This document shows, piece by piece, positions 16,461-24,983 of a stretch of DNA of 37,920 nt. Under the pieces are notes generated by a model, which had not been told where the DNA came from, searched no databases, and saw nothing but the letters and a program-made list of their open reading frames with translations. The stretch is taken from the IMG/VR virus record IMGVR_UViG_3300010371_001396, positions 1 to 37,920 of that record; one strand, 5' to 3'. The translations under genes were made by a program, and so were the position numbers. The DNA is from a virus. The stretch's first letter is position 1, and each line of letters opens with the position of its first letter.

Positions 16461-16494
16461 TTTTTGTTTTATTAAAATTTATAGTTACCCGCAC

Positions 16495-16520
16495 GCCCCT
16501 ACGCCTTTCGGTTTCAGGGC
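16495..16520 (-). terminator. GC-rich hairpin between capsid gene and next gene (attenuator candidate)
   Basis: On the - strand the segment reads GCCCT...CCGAAAGG...AGGGGC, a stem with an inner CC-GAAA-GG tetraloop, in a locally GC-rich patch of an AT-rich genome. No U-tract follows at once, although a T-poor AT-rich stretch begins about 15 bases later. It could attenuate read-through from the strongly expressed capsid gene or stabilise its mRNA 3' end. Confidence 0.35.
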
Positions 16521-16540
16521 TCCTCGGGATGGTTTCTTGT

Positions 16541-17452
16541 TTAGAATACGTCGCTGATAATTGCTCCGTTACCACCTGTTACTACAGGGCTCATAATAAA
16601 ACGAGTACGGCAACCAAATAAAGACGAACGTGTGTCAGGCGATAACTCTTCAGGACGGTAGAACACTTTTACAGTTCCTGATGCACGCATTGCATTTTGT
16701 GTGTTATACATAACAGACGATGGGGTGTCTGTTCCTGCCGCCGATGCTCCAAATGCTGTTTTTGCATAAGTGGTGTTATTGTATTTCGGCGTGTTGTTAT
16801 TGCTATACAATTTAAAGCCTTCTAATTTTGCAATTAGTTTTCCGGTCTCAGTATTATTGAAACGGTCACGGAACGATTGGTCAAAGCTCATGATATCACC
16901 AGCGTGTTCAGGAGATAAAATAAATGCGCAATCATCAATGTTAAAACCTTGTGCAACGCAACGCTGACGGTAGGTAATAAAATCATTCAGAGTTAATGTT
17001 TTGCGTGTTCCTGTAGCGGTACCTAATGCATTACCTGTTGTTCTTAAAACAGGCGTGGTAGCTGTGTCAGATGCCGGAGCAAAACTCCATAAACCTTTTT
17101 TAATTTTCATTAACTGCAATGCGGTTAAATGGTCAGCCATTACTGATGATTTTTTGTCGTATGCAAGTGCATATAACTCATCGTCTGTAATCTCCGTGTT
17201 TACGGTATCAAATTTATCAAGGGCAACAGGGTGGCCTTGGTCTGTTCTTTGTGCGCTTCCAATCGGAGAGCTTGAACTAACAGCCGTGTTTACCAATACA
17301 CTTGGTAATGCACCTACCTCGTTAAAGTTAATGGTGTTATTGTTTACAAGACCTGAATAGTCTTTTATGTCAGCCATCCAATCGTCTTTCACTTCTAAAA
17401 AACGTGTTCTTAATTCGGCTACTACTACTTGTAATAAAACTACTGCGCTCAT
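16541..17452 (-). CDS. Major capsid protein
   Basis: The 303-aa protein follows the protease/scaffold gene by about 40 bases, the Mu order (I then T). The N-terminal helix-rich arm (residues 1-45), a middle region with DHLTALQLMKIKKGLWSF, and a C-terminal region with AMRASGTVKVFYRPEELSPD and SLFGCRTRFIMSP fit a HK97-fold capsid subunit similar to Mu gp34-type proteins. Codon use looks somewhat more GC-rich than in neighbours, as for a highly expressed gene. It has no cleavage signal I can identify with certainty. Confidence 0.85.
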   Translation of the reverse strand: MSAVVLLQVVVAELRTRFLEVKDDWMADIKDYSGLVNNNTINFNEVGALPSVLVNTAVSSSSPIGSAQRTDQGHPVALDKFDTVNTEITDDELYALAYDKKSSVMADHLTALQLMKIKKGLWSFAPASDTATTPVLRTTGNALGTATGTRKTLTLNDFITYRQRCVAQGFNIDDCAFILSPEHAGDIMSFDQSFRDRFNNTETGKLIAKLEGFKLYSNNNTPKYNNTTYAKTAFGASAAGTDTPSSVMYNTQNAMRASGTVKVFYRPEELSPDTRSSLFGCRTRFIMSPVVTGGNGAIISDVF

Positions 17453-17492
17453 GGTGTTTTTTGGGTTTTAATTTTTATTTAGGGTTAGTTAA

Positions 17493-18638
17493 TTATATGT
17501 TTGTCCAAGCCGCTCCGTAGTGTGCAGATGCTAAAGCATTGTAAGCATCTTTATCAGTTGATGCCATTGCGTGTAAACCTTTAGGGTCTTTCTCAGCCCA
17601 ATCACTAAACTTCCAAGTGCTGCGGTCTCCTTCAGTAGCTTTTTTATTGGCATCAAGCTGCAGGCTTAAAGCATTAATCTTTGGTAGTTTAGCTACCTCT
17701 GCTTTTGTTCCTTCAAAATCAGCTTTATAATTTTTTTTATAAAACTCGCGTTGTGCTGCAACAATTTGTTTGTTGTTAATAGCAGCATCCAGTTCAACAT
17801 TTATTTTTGCTTCAAAAGCAGTTTCTTTTACTGCATCCAATTCGGTTTTTACAGCATCGTATTTTGTAGCTTTTGCTACCATTGCTTGAAACTGAGCCAG
17901 TACTTGGTCGTCAGTAGATGCCGAGTCCATCGCCATCGCTTGAATCATTAATTTTTTGTATTCCATGTTTGCTTGGGGTTGATTTTTATTTATTGGGTTT
18001 TTGTTTACGGTGGCGGTTATTTTAGGGGCATTCTTGTAAGCGGTTAATGCGTCAACATCATCATCTTTAACCTCTGCTTCTTCGGTATCATAATCATTTA
18101 TAAATCCTAATTCTTTGGCTTCCTTGGCATTCATCCAGTAGTCTTGCGCCCACATAGCCTCTATTTTATCTGCAGCTAATCCGGTCTTTTTTACATAAGC
18201 ATCCAAATACTCGGCTTGCAAATTTTCAAGAGCTTTTAAATCAGCTTTAATTTCATCCGTATTACCCATAAACACACCCATAGGTTTGTGTATCATGTAA
18301 TTGGTATTTGCAGCAGCAATAACACTATTGCATTTACTTACAATGTAAGTTGCTGCACTTGCGCATAATGCGCCAAGCTCTGCGTCAATAGTTCCTTCAA
18401 AATTTAAAATGACATTAGAAATTTCTGCCGCTTCAAAACAATCGCCGCCGCCAGAGTTAACATACAGCTTAGCGTTTTTAATCCCACTTGATATCAGATT
18501 GTTTACTTGTGCTTTAAAATTTGCAGATGTGTTTGCATAATCTTCGCACATATCGCCAATGTAACCGTCAATGGTAATTATTGCAACCGTGTTGTTTTCG
18601 TTTGCTACTGCCGATATTTTTAAAGTTTTTTTGCTCAT
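17493..18638 (-). CDS. Prohead protease (ClpP/S49-like) fused to scaffold domain, Mu I/gp32-like
   Basis: I start the gene at the ATG at 18638 (MSKKTLKIS, 381 aa); an upstream in-frame extension to 18686 is possible but unlikely. Residues 1-190 form a ClpP-fold serine protease: AKLYVNSGGGDCFEAAEI (oxyanion loop, 56-73), the nucleophile Ser94 in LCASAATYI, and His117 in YMIHKP. Residues about 195-381 are helical, Ala/Lys/Glu-rich and fit an internal scaffold that would be cut away during head maturation. In Mu the I gene likewise encodes protease plus scaffold. The capsid gene follows immediately. Confidence 0.85.
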   Translation of the reverse strand: MSKKTLKISAVANENNTVAIITIDGYIGDMCEDYANTSANFKAQVNNLISSGIKNAKLYVNSGGGDCFEAAEISNVILNFEGTIDAELGALCASAATYIVSKCNSVIAAANTNYMIHKPMGVFMGNTDEIKADLKALENLQAEYLDAYVKKTGLAADKIEAMWAQDYWMNAKEAKELGFINDYDTEEAEVKDDDVDALTAYKNAPKITATVNKNPINKNQPQANMEYKKLMIQAMAMDSASTDDQVLAQFQAMVAKATKYDAVKTELDAVKETAFEAKINVELDAAINNKQIVAAQREFYKKNYKADFEGTKAEVAKLPKINALSLQLDANKKATEGDRSTWKFSDWAEKDPKGLHAMASTDKDAYNALASAHYGAAWTNI

Positions 18639-18784
18639 CGCTCGGTACAAAATTGGCGTGCGTTTGAGCCAAAAAAAAATTAGCAAAACAACACAGTCCT
18701 TTATTTACACCGTGTTGCAGCCGTTTTGTCAGTGTCGTGTTTTCATAATTTTAAATACACTCTTTGTTGGCGCAACTTTGTAGT
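18639..18784. promoter_or_regulatory. Divergent late control region between terminase and protease operons
   Basis: This 146-bp spacer separates the + strand packaging operon from the - strand capsid/tail operon and must hold both promoters if they do not rely on read-through. No exact TAnnTTTG with a spaced TTG is present in either orientation. The nearest are CAACTTTG at 18773-18780 (+) and CAATTTTG before the protease start (-). Weak promoters that need a phage activator, as Mu late promoters do, would fit. An A-tract of nine lies near 18671-18679. Confidence 0.45.
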
Positions 18785-19255
18785 ATGGCAAAAGATACTC
18801 AGAGGCAATTAGCACAAACCTTGTACATCGACGAGTGCTTAACAGCTAAAGAAATAGCTGTAAAAGTTGATGTTACCGAAAAAACTGTAAGCTCTTGGGT
18901 AACTGCCGGTAAATGGAAAGATTTACGATTGGCTAAACAAACTGGCCCTGAAAACCTAATTAAAAATCTTAACGAGTTGCTTAACATGATGCTTGAAAAG
19001 CGAATTGCTTTAGAGCGCAAAAAAGTTAAAACAAAAGACGAAGAGGCAGAATATACCCGCATTATTGATGAGATGAGTAAGCTTTCTAAAATGATTGATA
19101 CAAACCAAAAAGAAGGTAAAACCTCTTTGCGTATACACATTTTTTGTATCGAAAAATTTATGTCGGCATTGCATCAGCATAACACAAAATTATTTACAGA
19201 GTTGCTGAATTTTCAACCCGAGTACTTAAACAAATTGGCTGATGAGCTTAAGTAA
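18785..19255 (+). CDS. Terminase small subunit-like DNA-binding protein
   Basis: The start is placed at ATG 18785 (MAKDTQRQLAQ), giving 156 residues; an upstream in-frame TTG at 18764 is less likely. The N-terminal 50 residues form a helix-turn-helix (LTAKEIAVKVDVTEKTVSSW), followed by a helical coiled-coil region with KRIALERKKVKTKDEE and a C-terminal helical end. This is the layout of small terminases and of Mu-type DUF1804 proteins. The stop overlaps the large terminase start by 14 bases. Confidence 0.8.
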   Translation: MAKDTQRQLAQTLYIDECLTAKEIAVKVDVTEKTVSSWVTAGKWKDLRLAKQTGPENLIKNLNELLNMMLEKRIALERKKVKTKDEEAEYTRIIDEMSKLSKMIDTNQKEGKTSLRIHIFCIEKFMSALHQHNTKLFTELLNFQPEYLNKLADELK

Positions 19256-20753
19256 AGATGATAAAATTGCATTAGAGCGGTACCTCGCCAAAATTGCACA
19301 CATAAAAGAGTTTAGTCAGGTTAACCCAAATGAAACTGAACCCGAAAAAAAGAAGCGTATCGAACACGCTAAGCGTGATTATGCCTTTTTTGTAAAATAT
19401 TATTTTCCGCATTATGCCAATTGCGATTGTGCCGATTTTCATATCGATGCCGCAAATCAAATCCGTAAAAATAAATTCATAGTAGCTATTGAAGAGTGGG
19501 CTCGTGCGCATGCTAAGAGTACCCACTTCGATATTATGATACCTTTTTGGCTTTGGATAAACAACGATATAAATGTGATGTTGTTGGTAGGTAAAAGCGA
19601 AGAAGATGCAAAAACTTTATTGAGTGATTTACAAGCTGAGTTCGAAAACAATCCGCAAATACTGGCCGATTTTGGCAAACAAATAAGTCTTGGAGATTGG
19701 CAGGACGGAAACTTTGTAACCAAAAATGGTAAAGCCTTTTTTAGTTTGGGTCGTGGCCAATCTCCTCGTGGAGTTAGGCATCGTCAGCATAGACCTGATT
19801 ATATTGTTTGTGATGATATCGACGACGATACGCTTGTAAAAAACCCTAAACGGGTTAAAGAAATTGTTAACTGGATACTAGAAGCTCTGTTTAACACAAT
19901 GGATGTAAACGGCGCTCGCTTCGTGTTAGTTAATAATCGCATAGGCACTAACACCATACTTACCAATATGGTTAAGCGTCCTAATGTAAAGCATCGTATT
20001 GTAAACGCATTAAATAAACTTGGTCAACCTACATGGTGGCAAAAATACAGCATTGATTATTTTAAACAACGCCGTGAGCAAATAGGAGAGTATGCTTTTC
20101 AAAAGGAGTTTATGAATAACCCGCAAGTGCAAGGGGAAATTTTTAAGGACGAGCAAATACAGTTTGCACCTATTCCTAAGCTAACTGAGTTTGATTGCAT
20201 TGTAGGCCATTGGGATGTTGCTTATGCAGGCACTTCTACCGGAGATTATAATGCAATTACAATATGGGGTTTAAAAGGCACTATGTTTTATCACATTAAA
20301 GCTTTTGTGCGTCAATGCAAAATGTATGAGGCAATTAAATGGATGATTGATTATGATGCCTCAACTCCTTCAAACGTAAAAATACAATGGCGTTTTGAGA
20401 GCCAGTTTTGGAACGATGCTTTAAAAATGACTTTAGAACAAGTTAGAAAAGATACCGGCAAAGATTTTAACTTAATTCAATGCGAACGTCCGGTTAAAAA
20501 CAAGTTCGACCGTATAGTAAGTCTACAGCCTTACTTTCAAAACATGCGTGTTTATTTTAATGAAAAAGAAAAATATAACATCGACATGCAAACAGGTGTA
20601 AGCCAGTTAAAAGCAATAGAACCCGGGTATAAATCACACGATGATGCACCCGATGCATACGAGGGCGCAATTACATACCTAAGCAGGCATATAGCATCAA
20701 ATAACGAATTACCACTACTTGGTAAAAGAAATGGTGGTTCATCAGCATGGTAA
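19242..20753 (+). CDS. terL: Terminase large subunit
   Basis: The 503-aa protein is the DNA-packaging motor. An N-terminal ATPase domain shows a Walker A-like WARAHAKST (residues 86-94, with the Arg/Lys-rich form found in Mu-type terminases) and Walker B YIVCDDIDDD (187-196). The C-terminal nuclease domain has acidic residues at GHWDVAYAGTSTGDYNAI (Asp325, Asp335) and late KSHDDAPDAYEG. These fit an RNase H-like headful nuclease. Mu packages by headful cutting in flanking host DNA, and the same is inferred here. Confidence 0.93.
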   Translation: MSLSKDDKIALERYLAKIAHIKEFSQVNPNETEPEKKKRIEHAKRDYAFFVKYYFPHYANCDCADFHIDAANQIRKNKFIVAIEEWARAHAKSTHFDIMIPFWLWINNDINVMLLVGKSEEDAKTLLSDLQAEFENNPQILADFGKQISLGDWQDGNFVTKNGKAFFSLGRGQSPRGVRHRQHRPDYIVCDDIDDDTLVKNPKRVKEIVNWILEALFNTMDVNGARFVLVNNRIGTNTILTNMVKRPNVKHRIVNALNKLGQPTWWQKYSIDYFKQRREQIGEYAFQKEFMNNPQVQGEIFKDEQIQFAPIPKLTEFDCIVGHWDVAYAGTSTGDYNAITIWGLKGTMFYHIKAFVRQCKMYEAIKWMIDYDASTPSNVKIQWRFESQFWNDALKMTLEQVRKDTGKDFNLIQCERPVKNKFDRIVSLQPYFQNMRVYFNEKEKYNIDMQTGVSQLKAIEPGYKSHDDAPDAYEGAITYLSRHIASNNELPLLGKRNGGSSAW

Positions 20754-20775
20754 ATAATTTAAATTTTTAATTAAT

Positions 20776-21321
20776 ATGTTATATCAATTTCTTACAGACC
20801 GTGACTTAAACGTCGGAATGAAAAAATACTTCCGAGACCAAATTACGGTCGATGCAGATAATGCAATGGCTCTTAGTGAAGGTGCAGCACTTACACTAAT
20901 TAAAGCTAAAATTAATAACAGATACGATTTAACTAAATTGTTTCCGGTTATTTTATCTTGGAGCAACGCAACATCTTACGCTATTGGCGACTATGCTGTT
21001 GGCTCAAACGATAATTTTTATATCTGCACAACTGCAAATACAAATCAAAACCCTACCACAGCATCATCCTATTGGGCTGCATCCGACCCACGAGACGGAA
21101 TGTTAGTAATGAATTGCATTTATATTGCTATTTTCTTTTTTTTCAAAAGTGCTGATAAGCGCAAGATAACCGAAGACCTTAGTAATGACTTTGCTTCAGC
21201 TTGCGATTGGTTTGATATGGTAAAAGGTGGTCAGGAAAACCCCGATTGGATTTTATTACCCGACGCAGCTTCTATTCCAATTGCCGGAAGCCGTCCTCCT
21301 GAGCAAACTTATAGATGGTAA
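20776..21321 (+). CDS. Mu gp36-like (DUF1320) head protein with inserted CBM-like module
   Basis: The 181-aa protein begins YQFLTDRDLNVGM and has Ala-rich helices, then IKAKINNRYDLTKLF, the typical start of DUF1320 head-tail connector proteins. The C-terminal part (FKSADKRKITEDLSNDFASACDWFDMVKGGQ, in pieces) completes that fold. Between them, residues 62-100 form an insert with WSNATSYAIGDYAVGSN and a closing Trp, similar to chitin-binding type 3 modules and to the insert in the baseplate gene at 1693-2295. It sits between terminase and portal; in Mu, gp36 lies after the capsid gene, so the order is altered. Confidence 0.7.
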   Translation: MLYQFLTDRDLNVGMKKYFRDQITVDADNAMALSEGAALTLIKAKINNRYDLTKLFPVILSWSNATSYAIGDYAVGSNDNFYICTTANTNQNPTTASSYWAASDPRDGMLVMNCIYIAIFFFFKSADKRKITEDLSNDFASACDWFDMVKGGQENPDWILLPDAASIPIAGSRPPEQTYRW

Positions 21322-21355
21322 AACAATAATTAAACAGCATTAAAACCCTTTTTAA

Positions 21356-23419
21356 ATGGCAGAAAATCAAAATAGCAGAATAGGCAAACGCTTTGTTAAG
21401 GATATAAACAGCAAACCATTAAGCACATTGGTTACACCTCAGTTTCCAAACCTACCTAAAGTAGACTTGGATAAATGGAAGTACGCTTATTTATCAGCTA
21501 AAAACCCTGCTTATCCTAACAGATGGATGTTGTATTCCATTTATGATAACATAGATATAGATGGCACACTAACATCTTTAATTGATAAACGAATTATTAA
21601 AGTTCAAAAAGCTAAGTTTAATATCATTGATAAAAAAAGCGGTAAACCTAATGCCGAAAAAACAGAGTTATTACAAAAGCTTTGGTTTAATGACTTACTA
21701 AAGTATATGATGGAGGCAAAATTTTGGGGTTTCTCTTTGGTAGAAGCTTTCAATTTTTTAGCTGACGGTCAAATTAACAACGTCACTCTAATTGATAGAT
21801 ATCACGTAAAACCTGAAAAAGGTGTTGTAGTACAAACAATTTACGAGCAGGATGGTTGGAATTATTTAGAAAACCCCCTTTGCAATTATTATTTGCCTAT
21901 TGGTGATGTAAAAGATTTAGGACTTCTTTATAAAGCTGCTCCATTAATTATAGCGATAAAATATGCTATTGGTAATTGGGGTGCTTATAATGAAAAGCTT
22001 GGTATTCCATTTCGTTATGTTACAAGCCCGGGCATAAATAAAAATCGCCAAAAACAACTTGGTGTTATTTTAGAGCAAATGGGCTCAGCTGGATGGGCGG
22101 TAATTAACGAAGACGAAAAAATACAGCTACTTGAAAACTCGGGGGCTAATCCTACAGACTGTTTTGATAAATTAATTGCCAAGCTTGACGATAGGCTTTC
22201 ACTTCTTTTAGTTGGGCAAAGTGGCACTACAAACAGCCATACTAACAAAGGCACTTATGGCAGCATGAAAATGCTTGCCGATATCAGCGAAGACATACAT
22301 GATGCTGATTTGATTTATTGCGGTTATTACATCAACAATGTATTATTACCAAAGCTAAGATTGTATGGTTATAATATTAGCGAAACAGATGTTTTTAAAT
22401 GGGATAAAAGCGTAGATATCAGTGTTCCTGAAATGGTTGACTTTGTTGTAAAGCTTGAACAGTTTTACGATTTGGATTATACTGAAATTTCACAAAAAAC
22501 AGGCATTACAATTTTAGGCCGAAAACCTGCTCCTGGCACATTAAAAACCAACCCTCAAAAAATAGAGGCGTCAAAAAAAAAAAGTAGTCAAAAAAAGATA
22601 ACTGCTTTTTATGCTAAGGTTTGCTGCACTTCGCATGCCCCAAAATTTAAAGCAAAGGATACGGACTTTGATAAAATTATGCGGGGTGTTGCCAAGCGCA
22701 TTTTCGATGGCAAACAAAATGGCCCTGTAGATAAAACACTTCTTAAGGCAACTGCAAGCGAGTTAATGCAGGGTTTGTTTAAAGGTTTTAAAACAGGCGC
22801 CGATGATCAGTCACAAGCTGATAAAGATTTGTTTGAGTCTCTTAAAGAAAACGTCTATGTGTTTTCAGGCTTCAAAACTGAAAAAACATTAAAAGCAGCT
22901 TCCGCTTTATTGCTTGATGAGGAAGGTAAAACACGAACCAAATCCGACTTTATAAATCAAGTCTTAAAACTTAATCCTACGTACAATGGCTCGTATTTGG
23001 ATGCTGAATACGACAATGCATTAATAAGCTCGGATATGGGCAGCAAATGGCTTAAATTCCAAAATCAAAAGGATGATTTAGGTTGGTTGGTTTTTGATGC
23101 AACGCTTGATAATAAAACTACAAGTATTTGCCGTGCATTGGATGGCTTAACCGCTCCGGTTGACCATCCGGTTTGGAAAACATATTTTTTGCCATTGCAT
23201 TTTCACGAGCGTAGTGATATTCGACAAGCAGCTTCAGGTGTACTTACCGATATGTCAAAAATTTCATTTCCCGATGTAGCTACAATGTTCTCACAAAACG
23301 TAGGCATAACAGGTGTGGCTTTTCCCGACTCACATCCTTATTTCAGCGATGTATCATACAAGCAGGCAAAAGTTATTACTAAAGAGGCTATGGATGTAAT
23401 GAAAAATGCTAAAAAATAA
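21356..23419 (+). CDS. Portal protein (DUF935, Mu gp29-like) fused to MuF head morphogenesis domain
   Basis: The 687-aa product is a fusion. Residues about 1-400 match DUF935 portals in pattern (an N-terminal arm, RWMLYSIYDNIDIDGTLTSL, FWGFSLVEAFNF, and the later KMLADISEDIHDADL). A Lys/Ser-rich linker follows near 405-415. Residues about 425-687 contain a MuF-like domain with TLDNKTTSICRALDGL and FLPLHFHERSDIR at about 575-625, the conserved core of gp30/SPP1 gp7-type proteins. In Mu, gp29 and gp30 are separate genes. The fused form would put about one MuF domain on each portal subunit. The stop and next start share ATAATG. Confidence 0.87.
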   Translation: MAENQNSRIGKRFVKDINSKPLSTLVTPQFPNLPKVDLDKWKYAYLSAKNPAYPNRWMLYSIYDNIDIDGTLTSLIDKRIIKVQKAKFNIIDKKSGKPNAEKTELLQKLWFNDLLKYMMEAKFWGFSLVEAFNFLADGQINNVTLIDRYHVKPEKGVVVQTIYEQDGWNYLENPLCNYYLPIGDVKDLGLLYKAAPLIIAIKYAIGNWGAYNEKLGIPFRYVTSPGINKNRQKQLGVILEQMGSAGWAVINEDEKIQLLENSGANPTDCFDKLIAKLDDRLSLLLVGQSGTTNSHTNKGTYGSMKMLADISEDIHDADLIYCGYYINNVLLPKLRLYGYNISETDVFKWDKSVDISVPEMVDFVVKLEQFYDLDYTEISQKTGITILGRKPAPGTLKTNPQKIEASKKKSSQKKITAFYAKVCCTSHAPKFKAKDTDFDKIMRGVAKRIFDGKQNGPVDKTLLKATASELMQGLFKGFKTGADDQSQADKDLFESLKENVYVFSGFKTEKTLKAASALLLDEEGKTRTKSDFINQVLKLNPTYNGSYLDAEYDNALISSDMGSKWLKFQNQKDDLGWLVFDATLDNKTTSICRALDGLTAPVDHPVWKTYFLPLHFHERSDIRQAASGVLTDMSKISFPDVATMFSQNVGITGVAFPDSHPYFSDVSYKQAKVITKEAMDVMKNAKK

Positions 23420-23955
23420 TGTCCGACGATTTAGGCAGAGACTTCGAATATCTTTATGAGCAAACTCGGGTTGTATTTAACCGCTTGCCTGTTATTTTGG
23501 GTAATGTAGCCGAAAATTTTTTTAAAGATAGTTTTCGTCGTCAGGCTTGGATTGATACCACTACTGAAAATTGGGCTAAGGTAAAAAAACCTAAACGTAA
23601 AGGTGCGGCCATACTCGTTAAAACAGGTGGTTTAAAAAGAGATATCCGCACAATTCAGGCTAATTGGGATGGAGTTATCATTAAAAACGAAAAGCCTTAT
23701 GCGGGCATTCACAACGATGGTTTTAGCGGTACTGAAAAGGTAAAAGGCTTCAAGAGAAAGCAGGTAATTAAAAAAGCAAGAAAAGGTAAAAGCGCACAAG
23801 GTTATAAATTATTAGCCATGAAACGTGTTAGGATAGAATATGTTAAGCCGTTCACACGCAAAATGCGTATGCCACGCCGCCGTTTTATGGGGCCAAGTGT
23901 ATATCTAAACATGCAGCTTGATAGAGCAGCTATTAATCAATTAAAAACTATTTAA
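23419..23955 (+). CDS. Virion morphogenesis protein, Mu G (gp31)-like
   Basis: The 178-aa basic protein follows the portal-MuF gene with a one-base overlap. A helical N-terminus (VILGNVAENFFKDSFRRQAW), then an inserted Lys-rich region, and a conserved-looking pair 'VKTGGLKRDIRTI' and 'YAGIHNDG' (about 68-105) are typical of the gpG/tail-completion family, where the G-L-x-x-S/D and YAxxHNxG patterns recur. The C-terminus PRRRFMGPSVYL is another hallmark. It probably acts in head-to-tail joining. Confidence is good from these motifs plus order. Confidence 0.83.
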   Translation: MSDDLGRDFEYLYEQTRVVFNRLPVILGNVAENFFKDSFRRQAWIDTTTENWAKVKKPKRKGAAILVKTGGLKRDIRTIQANWDGVIIKNEKPYAGIHNDGFSGTEKVKGFKRKQVIKKARKGKSAQGYKLLAMKRVRIEYVKPFTRKMRMPRRRFMGPSVYLNMQLDRAAINQLKTI

Positions 23956-23957
23956 AC

Positions 23958-24524
23958 ATGGATGCAACACAAGATTGGATTGAAGCCTACAAAGAATTAT
24001 GTACGCTCATTAAAGCCAAGGTTACTGAAGTTAAATACACCGACCTATGGTATCAGCAAATAGACTTCGAACAAAAAGAGTATCCTTTCCCAAGGCACTC
24101 GGTATTTTTTGAGTTCTTTTGTGATAGAACCGAAACAATTGGAGGAGGCGCACAGGATATGTACACCTCAATTAGCGTGTACCATGTTTTTTATACGTAT
24201 AGCGATACTTTCGACGAAGCAACCAACCAAGCTACCGCTTTTGAGTTTGGCGACGTTATACGCAAAATAAACAACTCCCTGCAGGGCACTGAAGGTGTTA
24301 ACTTTAGTTCTTTAAACCGCACCGGGTTTAAACGCTACCCAGCCGACTCATATTTGGTTTGTTACTGTCAAACCTATAACACCATTATACGTGATTACTC
24401 CGGTGTTAAATCTTACGATACAAGCAAATCACTTAATGATATTCCGGTAAACGTACAGGTACAAAATCAACCAACTGAGCCAACTGGCGACTCCCGAAAC
24501 ATTGGTTACACAATAGAGGTATAA
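23958..24524 (+). CDS. Mu gp37/tail-terminator-like protein
   Basis: The 188-aa protein is the last gene of the + strand operon. It has an N-terminal helix (residues 3-22), then strands and helices with FPRHSVFFEFF and SISVYHVFYTYSDTFDEATN (about 36-100), a pattern seen in tail-terminator and gp37-type proteins. The C-terminal 40 residues are probably disordered (NVQVQNQPTEPTGDSRN). The position after the gpG-like gene supports a role at the head-tail junction. A strong terminator follows directly. Confidence 0.6.
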   Translation: MDATQDWIEAYKELCTLIKAKVTEVKYTDLWYQQIDFEQKEYPFPRHSVFFEFFCDRTETIGGGAQDMYTSISVYHVFYTYSDTFDEATNQATAFEFGDVIRKINNSLQGTEGVNFSSLNRTGFKRYPADSYLVCYCQTYNTIIRDYSGVKSYDTSKSLNDIPVNVQVQNQPTEPTGDSRNIGYTIEV

Positions 24525-24527
24525 AAC

Positions 24528-24559
24528 AAAAAAGCCCCACTAATTAGCGGGGCTTTTTT
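24528..24559. terminator. Bidirectional rho-independent terminator between convergent operons
   Basis: The segment reads six A, GCCCC, an 11-base loop region, GGGGC, seven T. The GCCCC arm (24534-24538) pairs with GGGGC (24549-24553), and the flanking A and T tracts give a U-tail on both strands. It ends the + strand packaging operon (stop at 24524) and the leftward operon, whose last stop codon at 24559-24561 sits in the T-tract. Confidence 0.95.
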
Positions 24560-24966
24560 TAATCTTCTAATTCAGTAAACGTAAATTTATCTTGCTTATC
24601 TAAATGACTTGGGAGAGGCTCAATATAACTTTCAACTTCATAAAATATTGCATCAGCAATAGGCACGGCTTCTCTATTTAAAATTTTATACCCCATATCT
24701 TTCATATCAATATCAGGATGTTTGTTAATGTTAACTTTATGAGCGCCTATTAAATCGTAGCGTATAATGTTTTGTTTTTGATAATTCATAAATTCTCTCT
24801 TTGGGTTATTAGTTATACCATCTCCTGCTTTAGGTATTTCAAAATTTCCTCCATTAACCAAGGCCTGTGCTAAATTGACAGCCTCCTGTAATGAGTTTAC
24901 TTCTAAGTTAACATTTTGAGTTACTTTATCATCAGTCTGCACGGTTTCTACTTTAGTTATTTTCAT
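24559..24966 (-). CDS. Conserved-looking hypothetical protein, end of leftward accessory operon
   Basis: The 135-aa protein is not recognised. It is acidic, with strands at the N-terminus (VTQNVNLEVNSLQEAVNLAQAL, about 14-36), a central KREFMNYQKQNIIRYDLIG, and a C-terminal strand FYEVESYIEP. No membrane segment, signal or catalytic motif is visible. It is the last gene before the terminator, 17 bases after the lipoprotein gene. It could be a non-essential (moron) cargo gene; this is inference. Confidence 0.55.
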   Translation of the reverse strand: MKITKVETVQTDDKVTQNVNLEVNSLQEAVNLAQALVNGGNFEIPKAGDGITNNPKREFMNYQKQNIIRYDLIGAHKVNINKHPDIDMKDMGYKILNREAVPIADAIFYEVESYIEPLPSHLDKQDKFTFTELED

Positions 24967-24983
24967 AATAATTATTTTAAAGG

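Noticed and set aside
18764-18784. TTG start for the small terminase, adding seven residues
   Set aside because: The ATG at 18785 is at the usual start of the HTH domain and the added residues have no similarity to the family pattern.
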